Assembly (NCBI GenBank): GCA_023657425.1 | Contig: JAGTJW010000002.1 | Location: forward strand, 796,431-860,430 | Reading direction: 5' to 3' | DNA from: Ideonella sp. WA131b | Lineage (GTDB): Bacteria > Pseudomonadota > Gammaproteobacteria > Burkholderiales > Burkholderiaceae_C | DNA length: 64,000 bases | Part shown: positions 51,670 to 62,795 of the stretch, in pieces | Numbering within the stretch: position 1 is the first letter of the stretch | Layout of the letters: each line of letters begins with the position of its first letter | Translations under genes and position numbers: made by a program | The notes under the pieces: generated by a model | What the model saw: only the letters and a program-made list of their open reading frames with translations | What the model was told of the DNA's origin: nothing | The model's database searches: none

Positions 51670-51694
51670 ATACAAAACGATGCAGGCTTTGTAT
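51670..51694 (-). promoter_or_regulatory. candidate operator for the GntR regulator
   Basis: ATACAAA-N11-TTTGTAT, a perfect inverted repeat 63 bases upstream of the regulator's start codon, in an AT-rich pocket of an otherwise GC-rich region. FCD-type GntR proteins commonly bind such symmetric TTGTAT-like sites. Confidence 0.6.
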
Positions 51695-51772
51695 CGGATT
51701 GGTGCATCCGCGCCAAGTGGGTGCAGCCCCTGGGACTTACCCGCACGCGTCCACGGCGAGAATGCGGACGCC

Positions 51773-52516
51773 ATGGACCTGCGCGACTTCCTGCCACGCT
51801 TCAACCCCGGGGCCCGCATCGAGGCGGTGCCGCTCGACCCGGTGCACCTGCCGGGGAAGCTGTGCCTGGTGGTCGACGACTTCCTGCTCAACCCGCAGGC
51901 GATGGTGGAACTGGCGGTGATGTGGCGAGATCACTTCCAGGCGCCCGGCAACAGCGCCTACCCCGGGCTGGAGCTGTGGATGCCGCCGGCCGTGACGGGC
52001 TTGCTCGACGACTGGTTCCGCGAACACGTGCGGGCCCTGCTGGGCGGGCGCAGGTCGCTGCGTATCGACTGCCGGCTGTCGATGGTGACCCTGCCGGCCG
52101 ACGCGCTGCAGCCCCGGCAGTGGTTTTGCCACCGCGACGACCCGGGCCGCGACCCGCGCAGCCTGCGCGCCGCCTCGGTGCTGTACCTGTTCCACGATGC
52201 CTCGTTCGGTGGCACCAGCCTGTACCGCCCCACGCGATCCATGGACGAGATCGAGCGCATGGTGCAGGACTCGGGGCAGCTCGACGCCGCGACCTTCATC
52301 CAGCGCTGGAACGTGCACCCCGGCTACATGCACGACAGCAACGCCTACTTCGAGCGCGTGCTGCAGGTGCCGGCCCGCTTCAACCGCGCCGTGTTCTACG
52401 ACGGCGGCGTGTTCCACTGCAGCGACAACGGCCCCGCGGGCGTGCTCAGCGACGACCCGCGCCGGGGTCGGCTCACGCTCAACGGCTTCTTCACCTGCAC
52501 GCGCGTGGCGACGTAG
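51773..52516 (+). CDS. DUF6445 family protein
   Basis: A 247-residue protein matching DUF6445 in layout: LCLVVDDFLLNPQAMVELAV near the start, then CHRDDPGRDPRSLRAASVLY, LFHDASFGGTSLYRP, and FYDGGVFHCSDNGPAG. The His-x-Asp and a later His suggest a 2-oxoglutarate/iron-type double-stranded beta-helix, as in proline hydroxylase-like proteins. No role is established. Starts with the ATG at 51773; divergent from the gntR gene. Confidence 0.75.
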   Translation: MDLRDFLPRFNPGARIEAVPLDPVHLPGKLCLVVDDFLLNPQAMVELAVMWRDHFQAPGNSAYPGLELWMPPAVTGLLDDWFREHVRALLGGRRSLRIDCRLSMVTLPADALQPRQWFCHRDDPGRDPRSLRAASVLYLFHDASFGGTSLYRPTRSMDEIERMVQDSGQLDAATFIQRWNVHPGYMHDSNAYFERVLQVPARFNRAVFYDGGVFHCSDNGPAGVLSDDPRRGRLTLNGFFTCTRVAT

Positions 52517-52538
52517 CAGGCCCGGGCGGCGGGCGGGG

Positions 52539-53435
52539 TCAGCCGAGCTGCGTGCGCAGGAAGGCGAGCAGCGCCTGGATGCGCGCCAGCCGCGTGCGCT
52601 CTGGGGTGGAGAACGCGGTGATGCGGGTGCCGAACTTGGTCAGCGGCACGCAGTGCGGAAGCACGCGCCGCAGCCGGCCGTCGTCGAGCGCCGTCCGGCA
52701 CACGTACCCTGGCAGCAGGGCGATGCCGAGGCCGGCCAGCGCCGCATCGACCACCGCGTCGGGGTTGTTGACGTGGTAGCGGCTGCCCACCCGCACGGCG
52801 TGCGAGGCGCCGCCCTCGAACAGCGTCCAGGTGTCGTCGGAACTCTCGCGCCAGTACGACAGGCAGGGGTGGCGGGCGAGCTCGGCAGCCGTCTGCGGCG
52901 CGCCGCCGGCCGCGGCCAGGTAGGAAGGCGCCGCCGCGATCACCCAGTCCACCTCGGCGACCGGGGTCGCGGTGAGCTCCTGCGAGGGCAGCGTGGTCCA
53001 GCGCAGCGCGAGGTCGATGCGCTCGGCCGCCACGTCCATCAGGCGGTCGGCGAGGTGCAGCTCGATCTCGATCGCGGGGTGCAGCCGCAGGAAGTCGGGC
53101 AGCCGCTTGGCCAGCACGTGCTGGCCCCAGGAGACCGGGGCGGTCAGGCGGATCTGTCCTGTCAGCTCCACGCGCAGGTCGCGCAGGCGCTCCTCGGCAC
53201 TGGCCACCTCGCGCAGCGCACGGCGGGCAAAGTCGAGGTAGGCCTCCCCGGCGGCCGTGAGCGCGATGCGCCGCGTGCTGCGCGAGAACAGCGTTGCCTT
53301 GACCGCCGCCTCGAGCTGCGCCACCCGCTTGCTCACCACGCTCTTGCCGACGCCGAGCTCGACGGCGGCGGCACTCACGCTCGCCAGCTCGGACACCTTC
53401 ACGAAGGCCGCGAGCATGTCGGTGGAGATGGCCAT
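52539..53435 (-). CDS. LysR-family transcriptional regulator
   Basis: A 298-residue LysR regulator. The winged helix spans residues 1-60 (AFVKVSELASVSAAAVELGV, KSVVSKRVAQLEAAVKATLF), followed by the linker helix and a substrate-binding domain (GQIRLTAPVSWGQHVLAKRL). Divergent from the GST/CmcJ pair with 117 bases between, the usual arrangement for a LysR protein and its target operon. Confidence 0.93.
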   Translation of the reverse strand: MAISTDMLAAFVKVSELASVSAAAVELGVGKSVVSKRVAQLEAAVKATLFSRSTRRIALTAAGEAYLDFARRALREVASAEERLRDLRVELTGQIRLTAPVSWGQHVLAKRLPDFLRLHPAIEIELHLADRLMDVAAERIDLALRWTTLPSQELTATPVAEVDWVIAAAPSYLAAAGGAPQTAAELARHPCLSYWRESSDDTWTLFEGGASHAVRVGSRYHVNNPDAVVDAALAGLGIALLPGYVCRTALDDGRLRRVLPHCVPLTKFGTRITAFSTPERTRLARIQALLAFLRTQLG

Positions 53436-53552
53436 TGTTTCCAGTTCGCGGACAACCGGTTCGCAGTGAAGCAGCTTCCTTGATACAGATCAATCCGGGA
53501 GACTGCGATTAGCGGCAAGCGACCGCGCCACGACCCAAACAGGAGACAAACG

Positions 53553-54200
53553 ATGATCACGATCCACGCCGACCCCATCACGGTCAACTGCCGCAAGGTG
53601 CTGGCCGGCCTCGACCTGATGGGCGTGCCGTACGAGCTCAAGCATGTCGACTACTTCAAGGGCGAGCAGAAGTCGCCCGAGTACATGGCGATCAACCCGA
53701 ACGCGTCGATCCCCGCGATGACCGACGGCGACTACACCCTGTGGGAGTCGAACTCCATCCTGCAGTACGCCGCCGACATGAACGGCAAGGAGGCCTACTA
53801 CCCGAAGGACGTCAGGACGCGCTGCGACATCAACCGCTGGCTGCAGTGGGAGGGCTCGCACTGGTTCCCCAGCTGCTACGTCTTCCTCGTCGAGAACTGC
53901 GTCAAGCCGCTGCTCGGCGGCGCGGCCGACCCGGCGGTGCTCGACGCCCAGCAGGCGAACTTCCACAAGCTGGCCGGCATCCTGGACGCTCGCCTGGCCG
54001 CGAACCGGTGGGGCGCCGGCACGCCGGGCCCGACGATTGCCGACATCGCGCTGGCCGCGCCCATGCACCTGCACGGCTGGCAGAAGCTGCCGCTGGCCGA
54101 CCACCCGAACGTGCGCCGCTGGATGGCCGACATCGAGGCCCTCCCGAGCTGGCAGAAGACCTGGGTCGGCGAGGGCTTCACCACCCGGAAGGCGGCCTGA
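53553..54200 (+). CDS. glutathione S-transferase family protein
   Basis: A 215-residue GST. The N-terminal thioredoxin-like domain has ITVNCRKVLAGLDLMGVPYE (Cys or Ser/Asn near residue 10-12 as catalytic candidates), NPNASIPAMTDGDYTLWESN with the cis-Pro and the ESNSIL glutathione gamma-Glu site. The C-terminal helical domain follows (PTIADIALAAPMHLHGW). Strong AGGAGA start signal. Followed after 2 bases by an oxygenase-like gene, so it is likely used on the same xenobiotic or metabolite. Confidence 0.92.
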   Translation: MITIHADPITVNCRKVLAGLDLMGVPYELKHVDYFKGEQKSPEYMAINPNASIPAMTDGDYTLWESNSILQYAADMNGKEAYYPKDVRTRCDINRWLQWEGSHWFPSCYVFLVENCVKPLLGGAADPAVLDAQQANFHKLAGILDARLAANRWGAGTPGPTIADIALAAPMHLHGWQKLPLADHPNVRRWMADIEALPSWQKTWVGEGFTTRKAA

Positions 54201-54202
54201 CC

Positions 54203-55024
54203 GTGAAGCCCGACCCGCGCGATGTCCGCGCGACGATGAACTACACCGTCGACAACGGCAGCCCCCCCGATTACTACTTCTACGAGCCGGATCCGGGCAC
54301 CCGGCTGAACCCACCGGGCACCGACGTGCACGAGGTGCTGATCGAGAACGGCTGGCCGCGCGCGGAGCAGTTCCGCGTCGACCGGGAGGGTTTCGAGATC
54401 CACCCGTTCGGCGCGCGCTTCGACCAGTTCGACGACGACGACTCGATCAAGCGGGTGTTCTACGCGCAGGTCGTCGACTTCGTGAAGCGGCACACCGGCG
54501 CGGGGCGGGTCGAGGTGTTCGACCACACGATCCGCAAGCGCCTGCCGGCCGACCTGAAGCAGCAGACGACCGTGCAGCGCCCCGCCGTGATGCTGGTGCA
54601 CAGCGACTACACGGTGAAGAGCGGCCCGCAGCGCGTGCGCGACATCGTGCCCGGCGACGCCGACGAACTCCTGCAGCGCCGCGTGGCCTTCTACAACGTG
54701 TGGAAGCCGCTGTACCGCCGCGTCGAGGAACTTCCGCTGGCGATGGTCGACGCCACCACGCACGACGAGGGCGACATGCTGCGCATGGACCTGAAGTACC
54801 GCGAGCGCACCGGCGAGATCTACGTGATGCGGTACTCGCCGAAGCACCGCTGGGTCTACTTCCCGCAGATGGAGGCCAGCGACGCGCTGCTGCTGAAGAC
54901 CTACGACAGCGAGACCGACGGTCGTGCCCGCTTCATGGGCCACAGCGCCTTCGAGGATCCGCACACGCCGCCCGACGCGCCGAAGCGGGAGAGCATCGAG
55001 GTGCGGACGATGGCCTTCTTCTGA
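54203..55024 (+). CDS. CmcJ/NvfI-family oxidoreductase
   Basis: A 273-residue protein of the CmcJ/NvfI family, non-classical iron/2-oxoglutarate-type enzymes that act in cephamycin and fungal terpenoid pathways and in many bacteria of unknown function. Visible family blocks: MLVHSDYTVKSGPQRVRDIV, AFYNVWKPLYRRVEELPLAM, HRWVYFPQMEASDALLLKTY, and FMGHSAFEDPHTPPDAPKRE with SIEVRTMAFF at the end. A GTG at 54203 with GGAAGG upstream is used; ATG 54236 is the alternative. Operon with the GST. Confidence 0.85.
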   Translation: MKPDPRDVRATMNYTVDNGSPPDYYFYEPDPGTRLNPPGTDVHEVLIENGWPRAEQFRVDREGFEIHPFGARFDQFDDDDSIKRVFYAQVVDFVKRHTGAGRVEVFDHTIRKRLPADLKQQTTVQRPAVMLVHSDYTVKSGPQRVRDIVPGDADELLQRRVAFYNVWKPLYRRVEELPLAMVDATTHDEGDMLRMDLKYRERTGEIYVMRYSPKHRWVYFPQMEASDALLLKTYDSETDGRARFMGHSAFEDPHTPPDAPKRESIEVRTMAFF

Positions 55025-55111
55025 GCCCCCAGCAGGGCCGGGCTGCGCCCGGCACATGGGCTCCCGAGCGGCCCGTCGTCGTGGCGTCGGCAGCCCGGCG
55101 CGGCGAGGTGC

Positions 55112-56395
55112 TCAGCCGCTGGCCGCCGCCAGCGCCTGGTCGATGTCCCAGAGGATGTCGTCGATGTGCTCCAGGCCCACCGACAGGCGCACCATCTCGG
55201 GCGTGACACCGGCCGCGCGTTGCTGCTCGGGCGAAAGCTGCCGGTGCGTGGTGCTGGCCGGGTGGCTGACCAGCGTGCGCGTGTCGCCGATGTTGACGAG
55301 GTGGCTCATGAACTGCGCCGCCTCGATGAACTTCACGCCCGCCTCGGCACCACCCTTCACGCCAAAGGCGAGCAGGCCCGAGCCCGCCTTCATCTGCCGC
55401 CGCAGCAGCGCGTGCTGCGCGTGGCCGGGCAGCCCGGGGTAGTTGACGAAGCTCACGCGCGGATCGGCCTGCAGAAAGCTCGCCACGGCCAGCGCGTTGG
55501 CGCTGTGGCGCTCCATGCGCAGCGGCAGCGTCTCCACGCCCTGCAGCACCTGCCATGCGCTCATCGGGCTGAGCGCGGCGCCGTACACGCGCAGTGTCTC
55601 CATGCGGCAGCGCATGCTGAAGCCGAAGTCGCCGAAGGTCTCGTAGAACTTCACGCCGTGGTAGCCGGGGCTGGGCTCTGTCATGCCCGGGAACTTGCCG
55701 TTGTCCCAGGGGAAGCGGCCGCTTTCCACCACCACGCCGGCCAGCGTGGTGCCGTGGCCGCCCAGGTACTTGGTGGCGCTGTGCACCACGATGTCGGCGC
55801 CCAGCGCGATGGGGTTGCACAGCGCCGGGCTGGGCACGGTGTTGTCCACGATGAGCGGCACGCCGTGGGCGTGGGCCACGTCGGCCACGGCCGCGATGTC
55901 CAGCACCACGAGGCTGGGATTGCCCAGGGTCTCGGCGAAGAAGGCGCGCGTGTGGGGCTTCACCGCGGCGGCCCAGGCCTCGGGCCGCGTGGCATCGACG
56001 AAGCTGGTCTCGATGCCGAACTTGGCCAGGTTCACCGACAGCATCGTCACGCTGCCGCCGTACAGCGCACCGGCCGCCACCACGTGGTCGCCGGCCTGCA
56101 GCAGCGTCATCAGCGCCATCGCTTCCGCCGCCATGCCGCTGGCGCAGGCCACGGCGGCGCGGCCGCCTTCCAGCGCGGCCACACGTTCCTCCAGCGCCGC
56201 CACCGTGGGGTTGGACAGGCGCGAGTAGACGTTGCCGAAGGTCTGCAGGTTAAAGAGCGCCGCCGCGTGCTCGGCGCTGTCGAACACGAAGCTGGTGGTC
56301 TGGTAGATCGGCAGCGCGCGGGCGCCGGTCTCGCGGTCGGGCACCTGGCCGGCGTGGATGGCCAGGGTCTCGGGGTGGAAGCGGCGCTGGCTCAT
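55112..56395 (-). CDS. metY: O-acetylhomoserine sulfhydrylase (O-acetylhomoserine aminocarboxypropyltransferase)
   Basis: A 427-residue Cys/Met-metabolism PLP enzyme. Cofactor lysine Lys209 in HSATKYLGGHG. Other blocks: FGNVYSRLSNPTVAALEERV, SGMAAEAMALMTLLQAGDHV, LYGGSVTMLSVNLAKFGI, and SVGLEHIDDILWDIDQAL. It makes homocysteine from O-acetylhomoserine and sulfide, in methionine synthesis or sulfur scavenging. The substrate could also be O-succinylhomoserine (MetZ). Overlaps the CoA-binding gene by 4 bases. Confidence 0.92.
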   Translation of the reverse strand: MSQRRFHPETLAIHAGQVPDRETGARALPIYQTTSFVFDSAEHAAALFNLQTFGNVYSRLSNPTVAALEERVAALEGGRAAVACASGMAAEAMALMTLLQAGDHVVAAGALYGGSVTMLSVNLAKFGIETSFVDATRPEAWAAAVKPHTRAFFAETLGNPSLVVLDIAAVADVAHAHGVPLIVDNTVPSPALCNPIALGADIVVHSATKYLGGHGTTLAGVVVESGRFPWDNGKFPGMTEPSPGYHGVKFYETFGDFGFSMRCRMETLRVYGAALSPMSAWQVLQGVETLPLRMERHSANALAVASFLQADPRVSFVNYPGLPGHAQHALLRRQMKAGSGLLAFGVKGGAEAGVKFIEAAQFMSHLVNIGDTRTLVSHPASTTHRQLSPEQQRAAGVTPEMVRLSVGLEHIDDILWDIDQALAAASG

Positions 56396-56859
56396 GCAAG
56401 CCTCCTCTTCGATGAGATCACGCCCGTGTTCACGCCCGCCCAGTGCAGGCCACCGTACAGCCGAGCGTGCTCGATCTTCACGCAGCGGTCCATCACCGAA
56501 TCCAGCCCCGCCGCACGTGCAGTGGCGTCGGCCTCGGCGTTCATCACGCCCAGTTGCTGCCACAGGCACTTGGCGCCGATGGCCACGGCGCTGGCGGCAA
56601 TCGGCGGCACGTCGGCCGGCTTGCGGAACACGTCGACCATGTCCACCACGAACGGGATGTCCTCCAGCCGCGCGTAGCAGCGCTCACCGAGGATCGACTC
56701 GGCCTTGGGGTTGACCGGCACGATGCGGTAGCCCTTGCCCTGCAGGTAGCTGGCGGCGAAGCAGCTGGGCCGGTTCCAATCGGCCGAGAGCCCCACCACG
56801 GCGATGGTGCGGCAGTCGCGCAGGATGCGCCTCAGCGTGGCGTCGTCGGGCGCGGCCAT
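56392..56859 (-). CDS. CoA-binding domain protein (YccU-like)
   Basis: A 155-residue Rossmann protein of the CoA-binding family: CRTIAVVGLSADWNRPSCFA, YRIVPVNPKAESILGERCYA, FVVDMVDVFRKPADVPPIAA, and DRCVKIEHARLYGG. Function of these small proteins is not established. It often sits beside O-acetylhomoserine sulfhydrylase genes. Start at the ATG 56857-56859 (complement); a GTG two codons upstream is possible. Confidence 0.88.
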   Translation of the reverse strand: MAAPDDATLRRILRDCRTIAVVGLSADWNRPSCFAASYLQGKGYRIVPVNPKAESILGERCYARLEDIPFVVDMVDVFRKPADVPPIAASAVAIGAKCLWQQLGVMNAEADATARAAGLDSVMDRCVKIEHARLYGGLHWAGVNTGVISSKRRLA

Positions 56860-56861
56860 GC

Positions 56862-57708
56862 TCACGCGCCCGGGCTGCGCCGCCAGCCGCGCTCGGCCAG
56901 GAGCGCCTCGATGTCGGCCGAGAACTCTGCAAAACGGTCGGGGTCGTACTTGAGCGGGCTCGTGTAGTACTGCGCGAGCGATGTGATGCTGTGCTCCTGC
57001 CAGCGCGCCGCCATCTGCGGGCTGAACGACAGGTAGCGCTCGCGGCCGCGCACCTCGCGCAGCGCGAAGTCGGCGTCGATGCGCTCGGGCGTGGGCGGCG
57101 TGTAGCGCTCGTCGTGGATCCAGGCGGTGGCCGGCAGGCGGTCGCGCTGGGCGGGCGCCTCGTCGGGCCAGCCCACCACCAGACTGGTGACGGGCAGCAC
57201 GTTCTCGGGCAGCTCCAGGCAGCTCGGCGATGCCGCGCATCGAGAACAGCGTGGTGCCCATGTAGCAGATGCCCAGGCCGTGGCTCTCGAAGGCCAGCGC
57301 CGCGTTCTGCGACAGGATCATCGCGTCGAAAGCGGCGGTGTGCCAGCTCACCAGATCGGCAAAGCCCAGCCGCGCGCTGCGCTGCGCCAGCCAGGCGCGC
57401 GTGCGGTGGCTGTCGGCGCAGAAGGTCAGCACCAGCGGGGCCTGCAGGATCATGTCCTGCTCGCCATGCAGCGCCCACAGCGCGCGGCGGCGCTCGGCGT
57501 CCTGCGTCTTCACCACCGAGACGAGGTTGAGGTTGCCACTGGAACTGCCGCCCTGCAGAGCCTGTGCCAGCACCGTGTCGACCAGGCCCCCGGGCGGCGG
57601 GTCGGGCTTGTAGGCGCGGATGGAACGGTGGCGGTCCATCAGCCTGGCAAAGGCGACGGCGAGGTCGGGTTCGGCGGGGTGATCGGGCGTGTGATCGGGC
57701 ATGCTCAT
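56862..57708 (-). pseudogene. nitroreductase family gene with frameshift
   Basis: The N-terminal half (MDRHRSIRAYKPDPPPGGLV, GNLNLVSVVKTQDAERRRAL, ESHGLGICYMGTTLFSMRG) and the C-terminal half (LPVTSLVVGWPDEAPAQRD, WIHDERYTPPTPERIDADFA) are clear nitroreductase sequence but in different frames. They meet at about 57211-57227, where GAGCTGCC occurs twice 10 bases apart, so a 10-base duplication or a one-base insertion shifted the frame. Nitroreductases reduce nitro or quinone groups with FMN. A sequencing error is possible because the two halves are otherwise well conserved. Confidence 0.75.
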
Positions 57709-57745
57709 GCCACGGATGATGCCAGCCGCTGATACACTGACTGGG

Positions 57746-57930
57746 TCAGGAGAGAGCCAAGGCACCAGCGGGTGAACGAGGCCGCCGAAGGCGCTGCACA
57801 ACGCTCAGGCAAAAGGACTGGCTCCCACCTCACTGGAGAGAGGTTGCCCCCAGCGGCAGCCCACCGAAGGGGCAAGGCGCACCGGAACCGGCGGTGGCCG
57901 AATCTCTCAGGTAAAGCGGACAGCGAGGGC
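57746..57930 (+). ncRNA. tandem glycine riboswitch
   Basis: Two glycine aptamers in a row ahead of gcvT. Aptamer 1 (about 57746-57824) has CAGGAGAG and GCTCAGGCAAAAGGACTGG. Aptamer 2 (about 57832-57930) has CTGGAGAGAG, CACCGAAGGGGCAAG and TCTCTCAGGTAAAGCGGACA. The GGAGAG...CCGAAGG...CTCAGG(C/T)AAA...GGAC pattern is diagnostic. Glycine binding turns on glycine-cleavage genes in most bacteria. Confidence 0.93.
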
Positions 57931-57998
57931 CACGGGTTCATCGATGGGCGTCACGGCCCGGCGGTGAGCACCCCTGCCCTCACCACCCCCTGGCCCGC

Positions 57999-59138
57999 AT
58001 GCCCGACACCGCCCTGCTCCAGACCCCGCTGCACACACTGCACCTCGAACTCGGCGCCCGCATGGTGCCCTTTGCGGGCTACGCCATGCCCGTGCAGTAC
58101 CCCGCCGGCCTGATGGCCGAGCACAAGCAGTGCCGCGAATCGGCGGCGCTGTTCGACGTCTCTCACATGGGCCAGCTGCGCCTGGAAGCTGCCGATGCGG
58201 CCGCGGCGCTGGAGACGCTGGTGCCGGTGGACGTGCAGGGCCTGGCGCCCGGCCGCCAGCGCTACGCCTTCTTCACCAACGAGGCCGGCGGCCTGCTCGA
58301 CGACCTGATGATCGTCAGGCCGCAGCCGGCGGATGCGGCCGCGGGCTTCGGCGACCTCTTCCTCGTCGTCAACGCCGGCTGCAAGGCCGAGGACATCGCG
58401 CACCTGCAGCGCCATATCGGCAGCCGCTGCCGCGTCGTCCCCATGCCGGAGCGCGCGCTGCTGGCGCTGCAGGGCCCTATGGCGGTGAACGCGCTGGCGC
58501 GGCTCAACCCCGCGGTGGCGGATCTGGTGTTCATGAGCGGCGGGCGCTTCGCGCTGGCCGGCATCGAGTGCTTCGTCACCCGCAGCGGCTACACGGGCGA
58601 GGACGGCTTCGAGATCAGCGTGCCCGAGGCGCAGGCCGTGCCGCTGGCGCGCGCGCTGCTGGGCGAGCCCGAGGTCCAGCCCGCCGGCCTGGGCGCGCGC
58701 GACACGCTGCGCCTGGAAGCCGGCCTGTGCCTGTACGGCCACGACATCGACACCACCACCAGCCCCATCGAGGCCGGCCTGCAATGGGCCATCCAGAAGG
58801 TGCGCCGCGCCGGTGGTGCACGCGCGGGTGGCTACCCGGGTGCCGCGCTCATCGACCGCCATCTCGCCCTTGGCGCACCGCGCCTGCGCGTGGGCCTCGT
58901 GGGCTTGGAGCGAGTGCCGGTACGCGAAGGCACGCTGCTGTTCGACACCAACGGCACCCCCGCCGGCACGGTGTGCAGCGGCACGCTGGGCCCCAGCGTC
59001 AACCGCTGCATCGCCATGGCCTATGTGCCGGCTGCGCTGGCCGGCCCCGGCACGGCGCTGATGGCCGAGGTGCGCGGCAAGCGCGTGCCGATGGCCGTCG
59101 CCCCGATGCCCTTCCACCCGCACCGCTACAAGCGCTGA
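57999..59138 (+). CDS. gcvT: glycine cleavage system T protein (aminomethyltransferase)
   Basis: A 379-residue tetrahydrofolate-dependent aminomethyltransferase. LLQTPLHTLHLELGARMVPF, YAMPVQYPAGLMAEHKQCRE, FDVSHMGQLRLE, SGYTGEDGFEISVPE, and AGLGARDTLRLEAGLCLYGH are family blocks. It takes the methylamine group off lipoyl-H protein and gives ammonia and methylene-THF. First gene of the gcv operon, directly under the glycine riboswitch. Confidence 0.96.
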   Translation: MPDTALLQTPLHTLHLELGARMVPFAGYAMPVQYPAGLMAEHKQCRESAALFDVSHMGQLRLEAADAAAALETLVPVDVQGLAPGRQRYAFFTNEAGGLLDDLMIVRPQPADAAAGFGDLFLVVNAGCKAEDIAHLQRHIGSRCRVVPMPERALLALQGPMAVNALARLNPAVADLVFMSGGRFALAGIECFVTRSGYTGEDGFEISVPEAQAVPLARALLGEPEVQPAGLGARDTLRLEAGLCLYGHDIDTTTSPIEAGLQWAIQKVRRAGGARAGGYPGAALIDRHLALGAPRLRVGLVGLERVPVREGTLLFDTNGTPAGTVCSGTLGPSVNRCIAMAYVPAALAGPGTALMAEVRGKRVPMAVAPMPFHPHRYKR

Positions 59139-59171
59139 ACCCCCTTCAACTCGCCCCTCAGGAGCCCCGCC

Positions 59172-59546
59172 ATGACCACGATGTACACGCCCGACCACGA
59201 GTGGATCAACATCGAAGACCACCTCGCCGCCGTCGTCGGCATCACGCACCACGCGCAGGACGCGCTGGGCGATGTGGTCTTCGTCGACCTGCCCGAGGTC
59301 GGCAAGACGCTCCAGAAGGGCGAGGTCGCGGGCGTGGTCGAGAGCGTCAAGGCCGCAGCCGACCTCTACATGCCCGTCAGCGGCGAGGTCGTCGAGGTCA
59401 ACACCGCACTGAGGGACGACCCGTCGCTGGCCAACGCCGACCCGCTGGGCAAGGGCTGGTTCTTCAAGGTCAAGGTCGCCGACATGGCCGAGTTCGACCA
59501 GCTGATGGACCCGCCGGCCTACGACGCGCTGCTGAAAACCCTCTGA
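59172..59546 (+). CDS. gcvH: glycine cleavage system H protein
   Basis: A 124-residue lipoyl carrier. The lipoylated lysine is Lys60 in GVVESVKAAADLYMPVSG. It shuttles the aminomethyl group between GcvP and GcvT. AGGAG site before the ATG; 33 bases after gcvT. Confidence 0.96.
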   Translation: MTTMYTPDHEWINIEDHLAAVVGITHHAQDALGDVVFVDLPEVGKTLQKGEVAGVVESVKAAADLYMPVSGEVVEVNTALRDDPSLANADPLGKGWFFKVKVADMAEFDQLMDPPAYDALLKTL

Positions 59547-59578
59547 TCCCAACCCGTTCGAACCGAGCCCATCCCGCT

Positions 59579-59700
59579 CGGGCTGAGCCTGTCGAAGCCC
59601 ACCCGCTCGTCCTGAGCCTGTCGAAGGATCGGGCTGAGCCTGTCGAAGCCCACCCGCCCATCCTGAGCCTGTCGAAGGATCGGGCTGAGCCTGTCGAAGT
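59579..59700 (+). repeat. 51-bp tandem repeats between gcvH and gcvP
   Basis: Two full 51-base units (from 59579 and 59630) and a partial third (59681), each CGGGCTGAGCCTGTCGAAG then CCCACCCGC(T/C)C(G/A)TC then CTGAGCCTGTCGAAGGAT. These are tandem half-copies of the dispersed TTCGACA/GCTCAG family. A CGAACGG end is found at about 59729-59740. The 226-base gap holds no gene. Confidence 0.88.
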
Positions 59701-59772
59701 CCGGTCCCGACCCTCGGGCACTTAGGCCAACCCAGTGCGAACGGTGGTCGCCCACCCTCACCCACACAAGCC

Positions 59773-62697
<2,925 letters not shown>

Positions 62698-62772
62698 ACG
62701 GCCGGTGCCCCGGTGAAGGGCCACCGGCTCGCATGATCTGCCCAAGGCGAGGCGCGCGGACTGAGCCATGCC

Positions 62773-62792
62773 CAGCCCGCGCGCGCGGGCTG
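62773..62792. terminator. hairpin between convergent gcvP and Bug-protein genes
   Basis: CAGCCCGCGCGCGCGGGCTG is a perfect 20-base palindrome 4 bases before the Bug-protein gene's stop codon and 76 bases after gcvP. It could form a strong stem in both transcripts, but has no T-tract. Confidence 0.45.
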
Positions 62793-62795
62793 CCG

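Noticed and set aside
59579..59700. CRISPR array
   Set aside because: The 51-bp units are contiguous, without unique spacers, and belong to a dispersed palindrome family; no cas genes.
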